Part shown: positions 25,358 through 34,102 of the stretch, in pieces | Position numbering within the stretch: position 1 is the stretch's first letter | How the letters are laid out: every line of letters begins with the position of its first letter | From: Burkholderiales bacterium | GTDB lineage: Bacteria > Pseudomonadota > Gammaproteobacteria > Burkholderiales > UBA11063 | NCBI GenBank assembly: GCA_020697255.1 | Contig: JAJFBE010000002.1 | Location: forward strand, 346,812-410,811 | DNA length: 64,000 bases | Direction: 5' to 3' | Notes under the pieces: model-generated | Databases searched by the model: none | The model's input: the letters and a program-made list of their open reading frames with translations, nothing else | What the model was told of the DNA's origin: nothing | Translations under genes and position numbers: made by a program

Positions 25358-26632
25358 TTATGTCTTTGTTGTTATATATCGCCGGCTCATCAATGTAGTA
25401 GTTATTGCAATAATCGCAACTAACCCAATCCATAATAATGGTGCACCAAAAATCCACCCTGTTTTTCCTATCAAAGATGTAATTATGATCGGGGTTAGTC
25501 CGGCAAAAATTACAAATGCTATATTATAGGATAGTGCAACTCCGGATAAACGTACATGCGCGGGAAATAAATAACTTAAAAATATCGGTGGTAACATAAT
25601 TAACGCACCTTGAAAAATAGCAAAAATAGTTATAAGTAAAACCAAATTATAGCCACGGGCAATACCGAAATAAAATAATACGGCTGAAATAAGCAATAAG
25701 ACTGTGCCCCATACCATTAATTTAACAACATCAAACTTATTTGCTAACATCCCCATAAAATAACACGCTAGTACACATACTACAGTTGCAATTAGTACTG
25801 CGTGGCTAATACTATCAATTGATAAACCAACTATTTTATTTAAATATGTAGGCATAAAAATAATTACTAAAGTAATCGGGGATGCCATTATTGAAACTAA
25901 CCCGGTACCCATTATCACTTCTTTTAAATAATATTGCAATAATTCAATAAACGGAAACTTGCCCCTTCCTTTTATATTTTTAAATACCTGGGTTTCTTGT
26001 AGCTTTTTACGTACCTGATAAGCAACAAAACATAATAATCCACCAATTATAAACGGTATCCTCCAACCAAAACTCTCAATTTGCCTGGTTGTTAAATAAT
26101 GAGTAATTAGCAGATTAATCAACATTCCCGGTAACAATCCGCTAACTGTACCGGAGAATACACCACCCATCCCAAAGCCCCGTTTATCCGGCATTGATTC
26201 AGTGACATAAACAATCATACTGGGTAATTCACCGCCAATTGCCAACCCCTGCAATAAACGAAAAAATAGCATTAATAAAGGGGCCCATATTCCAATATGT
26301 GCATAATTTGGTAGTAGCCCCATGCCAAATGAAGCAATCCCCATCAGAATCATGGTTATGACTAGCACTATTTTACGCCCAAATTCATCACCAATATGAC
26401 TAAACAAAACACCGCCCAGAGGTCGTACAACATAGCCTACCAAAAATACGGAATAACTGGCAATAATTGAAATAAATTGATCATGGCTTGGAAAAAACTG
26501 GTTAGAAAAATATACGGCAAATAAACCATAAATTGTAAAATCATAAAACTCAAGCATACCACCTATCGAAGAAAGGAGGATAATTTGTTTTTGCTCTCTA
26601 TTTAATTTATAAAATAGCATATTTAATTCCAT
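25358..26632 (-). CDS. MFS transporter of the metabolite:proton symporter (MHS/ProP-like) type
   Basis: Twelve hydrophobic spans fit a 424-residue major facilitator. LEFYDFTIYGLFAVYFSNQF near the start, GYVVRPLGGVLFSHIGDEFGRK between spans 2 and 3, and GGELPSMIVYVTES are signatures of the MHS subgroup, which takes up organic acids or osmolytes with protons. The substrate cannot be read from sequence. An internal ATG at 26620 with a GGA upstream would shorten it by four residues and is equally plausible. It is convergent with uvrD. Confidence 0.88.
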   Translation of the reverse strand: MELNMLFYKLNREQKQIILLSSIGGMLEFYDFTIYGLFAVYFSNQFFPSHDQFISIIASYSVFLVGYVVRPLGGVLFSHIGDEFGRKIVLVITMILMGIASFGMGLLPNYAHIGIWAPLLMLFFRLLQGLAIGGELPSMIVYVTESMPDKRGFGMGGVFSGTVSGLLPGMLINLLITHYLTTRQIESFGWRIPFIIGGLLCFVAYQVRKKLQETQVFKNIKGRGKFPFIELLQYYLKEVIMGTGLVSIMASPITLVIIFMPTYLNKIVGLSIDSISHAVLIATVVCVLACYFMGMLANKFDVVKLMVWGTVLLLISAVLFYFGIARGYNLVLLITIFAIFQGALIMLPPIFLSYLFPAHVRLSGVALSYNIAFVIFAGLTPIIITSLIGKTGWIFGAPLLWIGLVAIIAITTTLMSRRYITTKT

Positions 26633-26670
26633 TTAAAATAACGTTATCTCCGGAGGTCTATAAAATAGCG

Positions 26671-26697
26671 TAGATTTTCGCCTACACGGGAATGACA
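26671..26697. repeat. GTCATTCCCG dispersed repeat, copy C
   Basis: tagattttcg-ccta-cacgggaatgaca is a degenerate member of the GTCATTCCCG family; on the other strand it begins tgtcattcccgtg. It lies between the MFS gene start and the glycosyltransferase stop. Its closest relative in the window is the copy at 44421. Confidence 0.55.
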
Positions 26698-26701
26698 CTA
26701 A

Positions 26702-28261
26702 TTAATAATGTGGGTTTTTTAATAACGTTTGCTGAAAAGGTTTAATAATCGCTGCGTCTTTGAATACCCCTTCAACCACAGTTAAATTTAATGATTTATA
26801 GTCCCCGATTCCATGAATAGTATAACTATTTTTTATATCAATTAAATTTGCCATATCTTTTAAGTTATCTCTATCTGCAATAATCACTACCCGGCAATTG
26901 GCAAAATTGGTCAGATTATCTCGCCAGATATAAAAATTGGATGATTGTAAATCTAAATTCAGAATTTTATACGCTGCAGGAAATGCTTTATGATATTCCA
27001 ATTGTGCCGCCCAAAACCAGCGCATCGTGCCAATTAATTTATATGAAAAATGACAATTTGGAGAATTGGTATTTAACCTAGCGATAGAATGTTGGAGATC
27101 TGTGTTTTCATTAAATAACCCGGGTAGCTCCTGCCATAATAATATATCTATCATGGAGCTTGCGCTTACATTAAATAATTTGGCCACTTTTTTTATATTT
27201 AACATCCCCCCAGGTGTAAGAAGAAGTATTATTAGCAAGATCCAAAGTATTGAGGTATATTTGCACATTGCTTTTACAAATTTTAGCTTGCTAGTATTAA
27301 TTACCAGATATGGAATTAAGAGCCAAAATGCCGGAGCAAGCCAATGGGGTAAAATAACTTTTCTAAGACTGCTAATTAGTAAAATCAGGCTTAAGGCAAT
27401 TACCGGTATTAGTATATAGTATTTACGGTTTTTAAATATTCCATCCCGAACCAGCAGATAGGCAAACCATGGAGTAAGATATAATAGTATCCCAAGTATA
27501 AATTCAAACATGGTAGATATACGCCAGCCATTTGAAGTAAACCCGTGTTGTAATTGAAAAATAAACGAAGCATAGTGATTAGCATAATTCCATACAAATA
27601 ATGGTGCGGCAATAATTAAACATAATACTATGCTAAGGGCTAATTTTGCCAAGTTTAACCAATTTGCCTGGCGATTTTGGCAAAGCAAATCTATATATAG
27701 GCCCAGGAGCATTCCTCCACCTAAAGGTAGTATGTGATATTTGGAAAGAAGGCCAATTCCTAGACCAAGTGCTAAAAATAAACTATTTTTTATCGATACC
27801 AATTGTTGTCTTACTATATTATCACTAGCCCACAGCATAATACTTAACCCTAAAATTAAACCGCTATCAGGTAAGACAAATATGCCATACAAACCAAAAA
27901 TCGGCACAATATATGCCAATAAAAATGTAGTCAATAACTTAGCAGGTAAAGTACTTTCATTTACATTGGCTGTTGTTCTATTTTCCAAACTTAAGTAGTT
28001 ATTTTTAACGATTAGCATTAAAAATATGGTTGATACTAAATGTAGGATAATTACTAATAGCCGGTTAACTAAAGGCAGGTATAGTCCAAACTTAGTTTGG
28101 ATGACATTTAAATAAGCAACAAACGGGGGGGCATCGACATAACTTAGCTGTAAGTCGCGGGCAAAAGCAATATAATAAGCCTCATCATTGCCAATCGGAA
28201 ACCTTGCTGCAATAATAATACTTGCTATAATAACTAAGGCATAAATTGCTTTATTTTTTAT
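26702..28261 (-). CDS. Membrane glycosyltransferase (ArnT/GT39-like) with no canonical start codon
   Basis: The first ATG is at 28018, but the same frame is open upstream for 81 more codons that clearly belong to the protein: they encode a first membrane span and NDEAYYIAF followed by LSYVDAPPFVAYL, the conserved acidic loop of this family. There is no ATG, GTG or TTG in that stretch. An AAGGG Shine-Dalgarno lies about 9 nt before an ATA at 28261, so the start is probably a mutated ATG or a rare ATA/ATT start. The full protein would be 519 residues with about 10-12 spans. The family transfers sugars from lipid-phosphate donors in the inner membrane. The acceptor is unknown. Confidence 0.8.
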   Translation of the reverse strand: MKNKAIYALVIIASIIIAARFPIGNDEAYYIAFARDLQLSYVDAPPFVAYLNVIQTKFGLYLPLVNRLLVIILHLVSTIFLMLIVKNNYLSLENRTTANVNESTLPAKLLTTFLLAYIVPIFGLYGIFVLPDSGLILGLSIMLWASDNIVRQQLVSIKNSLFLALGLGIGLLSKYHILPLGGGMLLGLYIDLLCQNRQANWLNLAKLALSIVLCLIIAAPLFVWNYANHYASFIFQLQHGFTSNGWRISTMFEFILGILLYLTPWFAYLLVRDGIFKNRKYYILIPVIALSLILLISSLRKVILPHWLAPAFWLLIPYLVINTSKLKFVKAMCKYTSILWILLIILLLTPGGMLNIKKVAKLFNVSASSMIDILLWQELPGLFNENTDLQHSIARLNTNSPNCHFSYKLIGTMRWFWAAQLEYHKAFPAAYKILNLDLQSSNFYIWRDNLTNFANCRVVIIADRDNLKDMANLIDIKNSYTIHGIGDYKSLNLTVVEGVFKDAAIIKPFQQTLLKNPHY

Positions 28262-28275
28262 GGTTTTATTCCCTT

Positions 28276-29910
28276 TTATTTATGGCGGAGGACAACATAA
28301 CTTTTTTTATCTATTGGGCGTTTTTCCTGCCATACTATATTCCATGCTGTTTGGTCAATTTCATTAATATTTTCGGTTGCAAGCAAAGCCTGGGAGCATA
28401 CATTAAAATTTAATCCGGGTACCGTAGGCAGTAAGTTGATATCAGCATAGTAGTACCATAGGGCACTTTGTACTGTATTACTACCGTTAGTTACGATACA
28501 GTTATTTACATCAATTTTTTTAAGGCTCTCTTCCACCATTGGGCGGAAGGTCAGGATTGAATCAAACCATGGCAACCACAAAGTTAAGAATAGGATCAGG
28601 ATAAAGGTTGTACCACTTGCCCAGTTACTTACCACTTCCCGTCCACGAATCCCACGCCTGGTAATCATAAATAACCAAATGCCGGTTATAATTATTGCCA
28701 GGAAGAAATGCCAGATGCTAAATTGATAATGAAATTGTTGGGTTTTGTGCAAAACTGCCGTAACAAATGCCTGTGGCAGATTCAGACCAAGTAATACATA
28801 ACCAACCCAAATTATAACACCAAATGTACCAAAAACAAATATACAAAACCAATTAAGCAAGGAAACTATAGTAATGCGGATTGAATCAATCTCTAAAGAT
28901 GCAACAAATACAAATGGTAATACTATCGGGAAAATTGCTTGTCCTACATTTTTACCGCTTAATATGGCAAATAAAAAAAACATGATGGCTAAAATAATAT
29001 TAACCTGAATTATTTTATCTTTAAATATTGCTTTTTTGCGCTTGTATATAGTCCAGATTACTAAAAATGATGCAGGGAGTACAAACCAGCTCATAATTAG
29101 TAGAGTCTCGGTTAGCTGGCGTAAAATATTGTAGTTATCGGTATGGATAATTTCCATGTATTTGTTTTTCCAAAGCCAGAAAAAATCCCCTCCAACTTGG
29201 GCAAAACCGTAACAATAAGAAAAGAAAGTTATACCAAATAGCGTAACAGAAATAGCTACAGTCATAAAAAAGTCGCGGTTACGCCAATGTTTATCAAGTA
29301 GGGGTAATAAAATTAAGGTTAATAACGCAATTAAAATAAACTCACAGCTAAATGAGATCGAGATAAATAATAAACCTGTAAATAACAGCCAGCCGGATAT
29401 CCCCGGTAATTCCTTATGTAATTGCAGGGCGTATAAGTATAAACAAAACCCTAGTATTACTATAATGTCCGGGGTAACTTGATAGGATAAACTAATAAAT
29501 CCCACACTACTAATTAAAATTAAGACTACGCTTCGGCCGTTTTTAAAGGCAGATAAATTTGAGCCTATCCTAGCGCATAAAGCGATAACTGCAAATATCA
29601 AAGAGGTATTTATCAGGCGGACACTACCGGCAATACTATCAATATTGTTTACATGTATTAATTTTAAAATTGCGGCAAAAAGCCAGAAATAAAAAGGTTG
29701 GATTTCAAGATATGGAATATGTGCTACATATGGGATTAGCCAATGATTATCGCGTAATATACTTTTAACCACTGCCAGTACAAATGGTTCGTATGGCTCC
29801 CATGGTGAATGGAAAAACGCTGTACCAAATACCCAAATTAGGGCTAATACTAAAAGCAGCCATGGCCTATCTTTACGTTTTGGCTTGATTTTCTCATTAT
29901 AAGTAAGCAT
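28276..29910 (-). CDS. Membrane glycosyltransferase (ArnT/GT83-like)
   Basis: The 544-residue protein has about 11-12 membrane spans. The first outward loop reads FFHSPWEPYEPFVLAVVKSI, in the place of the acidic donor-binding loop of ArnT-like enzymes, followed by HIPYLEIQPFYFWLFAAILK. The C-terminal 90 residues form a soluble domain (LKKIDVNNCIVTNG...WYYYADINLLPTV). Such enzymes move a sugar from an undecaprenyl carrier to lipid A, proteins or other glycans. It ends 15 bp before the ATA of the second glycosyltransferase, so the two are one operon, although their sequences are not close. The sugar and acceptor are unknown. Confidence 0.85.
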   Translation of the reverse strand: MLTYNEKIKPKRKDRPWLLLVLALIWVFGTAFFHSPWEPYEPFVLAVVKSILRDNHWLIPYVAHIPYLEIQPFYFWLFAAILKLIHVNNIDSIAGSVRLINTSLIFAVIALCARIGSNLSAFKNGRSVVLILISSVGFISLSYQVTPDIIVILGFCLYLYALQLHKELPGISGWLLFTGLLFISISFSCEFILIALLTLILLPLLDKHWRNRDFFMTVAISVTLFGITFFSYCYGFAQVGGDFFWLWKNKYMEIIHTDNYNILRQLTETLLIMSWFVLPASFLVIWTIYKRKKAIFKDKIIQVNIILAIMFFLFAILSGKNVGQAIFPIVLPFVFVASLEIDSIRITIVSLLNWFCIFVFGTFGVIIWVGYVLLGLNLPQAFVTAVLHKTQQFHYQFSIWHFFLAIIITGIWLFMITRRGIRGREVVSNWASGTTFILILFLTLWLPWFDSILTFRPMVEESLKKIDVNNCIVTNGSNTVQSALWYYYADINLLPTVPGLNFNVCSQALLATENINEIDQTAWNIVWQEKRPIDKKSYVVLRHK

Positions 29911-29972
29911 TTATACACCAATAAAAAAATAATCCTTCTGTAATAAAGTAATAATTTTACTCTTATTAACGC

Positions 29973-30004
29973 AAAAAGGGTAACTAAATTAGTTACCCCT
30001 TTTA
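29973..30004 (-). terminator. Intrinsic terminator after rpmE
   Basis: A strong hairpin, GGGTAACTA-attt-TAGTTACCC, lies about 60 bp beyond the rpmE stop. On the minus strand it is followed by TTTTTGCG. It separates rpmE from the glycosyltransferase operon. A smaller GC-rich hairpin (ccgca...tgcgg, 30012-30040) lies between it and the gene. Confidence 0.85.
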
Positions 30005-30062
30005 TTATCCCCGCACCACCAGCGGCGTGGTAGATGCGGATCCATCTCATAATAATAAATTA

Positions 30063-30296
30063 CTACTTAGCAGCAGCTTTTTTGCTATATGCTGCAGATG
30101 AGTATTTTTGGCGGAATTTATCTACACGTCCTGCGCTATCTACCAGTCTTTGTTTACCTGAGTAGAAAGGGTGACATTGTGAACAAACTTCAATATGAAG
30201 CGTGTTTTTTGCTAAAGTTGATTGAGTGGTAAATTTGTTACCACAGCTACAAGTAACTTCTACTTGTTGATATGCCGGATGAACTGAACTTTTCAT
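30063..30296 (-). CDS. rpmE: Ribosomal protein bL31
   Basis: The start at 30296 gives 77 residues beginning [20 protein letters not shown], with AAGGTAAT upstream; a longer reading of 94 residues is not plausible. CSCG and [13 protein letters not shown] supply the Cys residues of the zinc-binding (C+) form. The C-terminus is Lys/Ala-rich. It binds the large ribosomal subunit. The gene stands alone and has its own terminator. Confidence 0.95.
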   Translation of the reverse strand: MKSSVHPAYQQVEVTCSCGNKFTTQSTLAKNTLHIEVCSQCHPFYSGKQRLVDSAGRVDKFRQKYSSAAYSKKAAAK

Positions 30297-30461
30297 GATT
30301 ATTACCTTAAAAAATAGTGGCTCATGCAAGCAAGTAATTACTAGCACTTACACCTTAAGCGTTATTTTAACATATTTGCCCTAAATAATGCAATCGCCGG
30401 TAATTTTTAATTTTTTTTAATTAATTGTACCATATACAGGCTACCTGCGGCAGGTAATTAT

Positions 30462-30482
30462 GGCATATGACCTGCTATTTCA
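30462..30482. repeat. Left direct repeat flanking the ATPase gene
   Basis: ggcatatgacctgctatttca here matches ggcatgtgacctgctatttca at 31726-31746, 20 of 21 bases and same orientation, on either side of the ATPase gene. The 30 bp to the left hold further degenerate units (catatacagg, ctacctgcggcaggta). Confidence 0.6.
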
Positions 30483-30517
30483 ATAAAACATATATTTACT
30501 TGTGGCGCAAAAGGTTC

Positions 30518-31672
30518 CTAACTATATTTTCTTAGCAGGTATGCCAGTAAAGGGTCCAACACTCGGATTTGTTTTAATTTTACCATTGGTAACCCGCTAT
30601 CTTCCTGGTTTACTATATAAATCATATCTTTTTCTAAAAGCGCCTTAATTCCTAACCTAACACTTGAAGCGGCCTTGCCAACAGTGGTTAAAAACTGTTG
30701 ATTATTTGATTCCATAGTTGGATTTAATGCTAGTGCTTTAAGTAGATCTTGCTGGTTTTTAGTTAATTTCTCTAACTCCGCTACCATACGCCTTTGTTCT
30801 AAATCAAAGCAACACTCCCACGCTAAATCCACATCATGAGCATTTGGTAATTTATCAAGTAACCATAATTGATTACACAACATGTTCATATAAAACGCAT
30901 GCAGTTCGGTATATTTAACAATTTGGTTAAACGTTTGATCGGGTAGCTTGGCTACCCATTTTTTTAGTGCCATAGCATTTAAGTGATGACAATAATCAAT
31001 TGATGAAATTCGTTCCAAATATATCTTATCGCATAGCATATATAATGGCATGGATTTATCATCAAATAATTCAAGCAATAAATGCCGATTACTACCCGAA
31101 AATATAAAGACTATATCTGAAGTTTGCTGGGCTACATTCCTAATAGCGCCCTGAATTGATTTTGCACTCTGGCTATTTGCAATATCCTGAAATTCATCAA
31201 TAAAAAATATCGCCTTTTTCTTATGTTCTTTTAATAGATTAGCCAATGCATTTAAAGCAGTATATATTTGATCCACTGCATCGAACGTAGCTCCGGTATA
31301 TGTTGCTTCAATATTAAAGTATTTTGCTGTTAATGAGACTTTAAATGCACTAAAAATTGCCTGAAGTTTTGTCAATAATTTTTCGCTTAACGGTAATATA
31401 GTTGAAACAACCTCCGAAATTCCCTGCAAAATTCTTTTTGTAACAGTCAAATCATCATGTGCCAAGAACAAATCTACCGACGCACTTGGGAGATGTAACT
31501 CTAAAATAACTTGATGTACAAGGCTTGATTTTCCATACCTACGCGGTGAAATTAAAACCATATGCCTGGATTTGCTGAAATTAGTTTTAAATAATGATCT
31601 TTCTTTGGTTCGGTTACAAAATTGTTCGCCAATTGCCAATTTTGATGGAAATATATCTTCAGTTAATTGCAT
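30518..31672 (-). CDS. AAA-type ATPase of the archaeal/bacterial ATPase family
   Basis: The 384-residue protein has a P-loop SPRRYGKSSLVH at about 42-53 (an unusual RRYGKSS loop, typical of this family) and a Walker B AIFFIDEFQD at 154-163, followed by a sensor-like FSGSNRHLLLELF. The C-terminal 100 residues look like a winged helix (LLKALALNPTM, then SSVRLGIKALLEKDMIYIV). These ATPases are often found as single genes in genomes with mobile elements; their function is not established. Direct repeats lie on both sides and four iterons sit immediately upstream of the ATG. It looks acquired. Confidence 0.85.
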   Translation of the reverse strand: MQLTEDIFPSKLAIGEQFCNRTKERSLFKTNFSKSRHMVLISPRRYGKSSLVHQVILELHLPSASVDLFLAHDDLTVTKRILQGISEVVSTILPLSEKLLTKLQAIFSAFKVSLTAKYFNIEATYTGATFDAVDQIYTALNALANLLKEHKKKAIFFIDEFQDIANSQSAKSIQGAIRNVAQQTSDIVFIFSGSNRHLLLELFDDKSMPLYMLCDKIYLERISSIDYCHHLNAMALKKWVAKLPDQTFNQIVKYTELHAFYMNMLCNQLWLLDKLPNAHDVDLAWECCFDLEQRRMVAELEKLTKNQQDLLKALALNPTMESNNQQFLTTVGKAASSVRLGIKALLEKDMIYIVNQEDSGLPMVKLKQIRVLDPLLAYLLRKYS

Positions 31673-31685
31673 AATATTAAGCCCT

Positions 31686-31746
31686 CATGTTACATGCTAC
31701 ATGTTATTATAGCATATAACCTGCGGCATGTGACCTGCTATTTCAT
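31686..31746. repeat. Four iteron-like units upstream of the ATPase ATG
   Basis: Units catgttac (31686), catgttat (31700), catataac (31713) and catgtgac (31727) follow at spacings of 14, 13 and 14 bp. They end in the direct repeat shared with 30462-30482. They begin 14 bp upstream of the ATPase ATG, so they cover its promoter/leader. Such regularly spaced repeats suggest a protein-binding array (autoregulation) or a recombination site. Confidence 0.5.
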
Positions 31747-31757
31747 AATTGGCCACT

Positions 31758-31886
31758 CTATTTAGTTAAGTGGTGCTCCAATAAGGAAGTGTAATACTTA
31801 TCTGCCATAGCTTGTGCTGTAGCAGCTGATTTACATATTTTAGGGAAACCCGGTGCATATTCATGATGAGAATCGAGTATTGCAAA
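31758..31886 (-). pseudogene. Short open fragment of unknown origin
   Basis: A minus-strand frame of about 42 codons, bounded by stops, encodes FAILDSHHEYAPGFPKICKS, then TAQAMADKYYTSLLEHHLTK. There is no start codon at its beginning. It lies between the ATPase iterons and the IS982-like remnant. It may be the end of a gene cut by insertion events. No family is recognised. Confidence 0.25.
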
Positions 31887-31931
31887 CTATATTTTATTTT
31901 TTTGAGTGTTTAATTATTGAATAATGCCAAT

Positions 31932-32165
31932 TTAAATCTGATGGTTCAGCATAATAATATGCAATTTAAACCCTAAAAACCATCCCATAGTAGATTTACC
32001 GATTTCAGCATATGATTCAAATACCTTATGTGAATTGGTTCTCTTATTATGGCGTACCGGTATGCGTGTAGAATCAATGTAATTTATACCGTCTGATTCT
32101 TTTTTATAATGATACATTAAATAACCCAAGAGCCTTGATAGTGTGATGTTTAACCAACAATTATT
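31932..32165 (-). pseudogene. IS982-like transposase remnant
   Basis: About 77 codons in one frame encode WLNITLSRLLGYLMYHYKK, then INYIDSTRIPVRHNKR and GKSTMGWFLGFKLHIIM. YIDST, CHN/RHNKR and GWF-GFKLH are hallmark blocks of the DDE core of IS982 transposases. The N-terminus and everything after GFKLH-I are missing, and no terminal inverted repeats are seen. The fragment is thus dead. It marks this stretch as a past insertion site beside the ATPase and the murJ-like scar. Confidence 0.8.
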
Positions 32166-32279
32166 TTATCAAAGAATATACTTGATGGACTTTTTTTTAT
32201 ACTATTCCTATACTCATCTATTGCATTATAAAACCAAATTATACACGCTGTAATAATGATCGTGTAATTAACCTGATCC

Positions 32280-32314
32280 AAGCGAAAGCCAGGAGCAAAT
32301 AAGTCAGCAAAATA
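32280..32314 (-). repeat. Duplicated fragment of the murJ 3' end
   Basis: These 35 bases match 31 of 35 positions of the murJ 3' end at 34134-34168, in the same orientation. The translated fragment reads ADLFAPGFRLDQ, against ASLFALGFRLHQ at the MurJ C-terminus. Weaker similarity continues on the murJ-end side. The two copies bracket the lipoprotein and protease genes, as expected if these were inserted or duplicated next to murJ. Confidence 0.6.
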
Positions 32315-32353
32315 TGCATAAATTTGCTCATGGCTGTATTAAAATTGAACCGA

Positions 32354-32755
32354 CTAATTAACAGTTACAGTTATGTCGCGAGTTGCCGGCCATTTATCCC
32401 AGCCGGCAATTATTTTAGTTGTTCCGGCTTTTAAAGCCTGTACTGTAAAAGTACAATTTCCCCATTGACCATCCCCGGGTTTACTGTTTAACTGGCATTC
32501 ACTTGGAATACTAACTATACCATCCGCGCTTGTCGATAATGGAATGAGTAATGCCGGCGACAAAGTAGAATCAACTAAAGCAATATTTACCTCTGCTGTT
32601 GTGCCCATAGTCATATTTAAACTAGTTGGGGTAAACTGTATATACCCATAACTACCCGATGGTGGATTGTTAGACGAACTACTACCACCAGCAGAACAAG
32701 CTGATAATATAATACTTAAATATCCTAGGAAAAATAAGTTACACTTATTTACCAT
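32354..32755 (-). CDS. Ig-like domain lipoprotein coupled to a cysteine protease
   Basis: The 133-residue protein has a lipoprotein signal with lipobox LSAC and a Gly/Ser/Asn linker. A single all-beta domain follows: YIQFTPTSLNMTMGTTAEV, then CTFTVQALKAGTTKIIAGW and DITVTVN. This looks like a bacterial Ig-like (BIG2-type) domain. Two Cys within it may pair. The ATG is 2 nt after the protease stop, and its Shine-Dalgarno GGAGGGGG is made of the protease's last Gly codons, so the two are translationally coupled. The pairing recalls cysteine protease plus inhibitor gene pairs, but no inhibitor motif is certain. Confidence 0.75.
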   Translation of the reverse strand: MVNKCNLFFLGYLSIILSACSAGGSSSSNNPPSGSYGYIQFTPTSLNMTMGTTAEVNIALVDSTLSPALLIPLSTSADGIVSIPSECQLNSKPGDGQWGNCTFTVQALKAGTTKIIAGWDKWPATRDITVTVN

Positions 32756-32757
32756 TC

Positions 32758-33843
32758 TTAGCCCCCTCCCACATTGGCAAATTGCATTATCAAATCATCT
32801 GTACGATAATTTTTTATAAAAAAGGCATATGTCATAAGCACACTACCTGTTTCGTTTCCCCATTTGCCCCATGAATTGCGCAGATATAGCACACCTTGTT
32901 GTCCATTTACAGTAATATTGTCATCATATCCATAGGCAAAAAGTGCATGACCCGCATTTCTAACCGGTGGATTACCATCATCTGCCCATACGGGATAACT
33001 TCCGTACCAAGCATTAGGAGCATAATTATAAAAAAACGCAAAAGCAGAATATCTGCCAGGTATCTGTACATCTCCAACTGCTGCATTGTTTATACCTAAT
33101 TTGATTTGGTATAAGGCATCACTGCCGGATGAAACAGCAAATCTATTATATTCATTGCTACCATTAGTATACCTTATACTGTTATTAGTGTAATCACTTA
33201 GTGAGATTAATCTCATTGATTTTTGTTCATCACTACCTTGAGGTTGATAAGTTTTATAATAATTATTACATCTACCTTGTTGACCAAAGTTTTCAGTAAC
33301 ATAACCATAGCCACCTTGATTTGCCTCTAGATATGTTGGGTATCTATTTAACCAAAAGCCATCCCAAGCATCAACCATCCAATATTTGAGCATTTGTAGC
33401 ATGCAGCTTGGACTTGGGGCATTATTAGGATCAGTAACTTGTCTAGAATTCATAATAGCACCAAGCACACTAAAAGTAACGCAAGTACCGAATTTACCTT
33501 GGTCTAAGGGGAATGGCGAAGTTGGCAGTATCCGAGATGGAGGTAATTCAATTCTTTGCGAAGATATATCATCTTCTTTATTTGGGCTTTGTACCCAATT
33601 AGGGTTTTTTTCAATTTTCATAAACTGAATATAATCTGGAACCTGATATACAGCTTCATGATTTTCCTTAGACAGATGATTTTGCTCTAAGAACTCATCA
33701 TATTTTTTATCAACCTCACGGGCTGAAATGGTACCGGTTACAATATATTCATGTTCTCTATCAATTTTGGTTACTTCTGCATCAGAAAAGCTTATAAGTC
33801 CCAAAATTATACTAAGTAGAAGATTTTTTTTAATTTGCCTCAT
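32758..33843 (-). CDS. Secreted papain-like (C1) cysteine protease
   Basis: The 361-residue product has a signal peptide ending near FSDA and a pro-like region of about 85 residues. The catalytic residues are in canonical order: Gln115 and Cys121 in DQGKFGTCVTFS, His299 in RNAGHALFAYGYDD and Asn323 in YLRNSWGKWG. This is a papain-type C1A fold rather than NlpC/P60. It should act in the periplasm or outside. AAGGTTC precedes the ATG. It is followed 2 nt later by the Ig-like lipoprotein, and the pair lies between murJ and its duplicated fragment. Targets are unknown. Confidence 0.88.
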   Translation of the reverse strand: MRQIKKNLLLSIILGLISFSDAEVTKIDREHEYIVTGTISAREVDKKYDEFLEQNHLSKENHEAVYQVPDYIQFMKIEKNPNWVQSPNKEDDISSQRIELPPSRILPTSPFPLDQGKFGTCVTFSVLGAIMNSRQVTDPNNAPSPSCMLQMLKYWMVDAWDGFWLNRYPTYLEANQGGYGYVTENFGQQGRCNNYYKTYQPQGSDEQKSMRLISLSDYTNNSIRYTNGSNEYNRFAVSSGSDALYQIKLGINNAAVGDVQIPGRYSAFAFFYNYAPNAWYGSYPVWADDGNPPVRNAGHALFAYGYDDNITVNGQQGVLYLRNSWGKWGNETGSVLMTYAFFIKNYRTDDLIMQFANVGGG

Positions 33844-34102
33844 AATGAACCTTTATATAAATTAGTCTATTATTGCACTAGAAAATTATCAGCAAAAGTT
33901 AAATTTTTTAGTCTAGAGCAATAACTTTTTGTATTTAAATGAGATATGATTAACTAATAAAGAATGAAGCAAGCTTAAGAAAAATTGTTACCACCTTTGG
34001 CAATTTAAATAAAGCCTGCCTCAGGAGGGCATTTTATGAAAATTAAGAAAAAATTGATATACCAATTTTTGGTAGTTAACTCAGTCGGGCTTAAGATTAT
34101 TC

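Noticed and set aside
29850..30050. Small minus-strand frame between rpmE and the glycosyltransferase.
   Set aside because: It overlaps the strong rpmE terminator and the start of the glycosyltransferase in a different frame and has no ribosome site.
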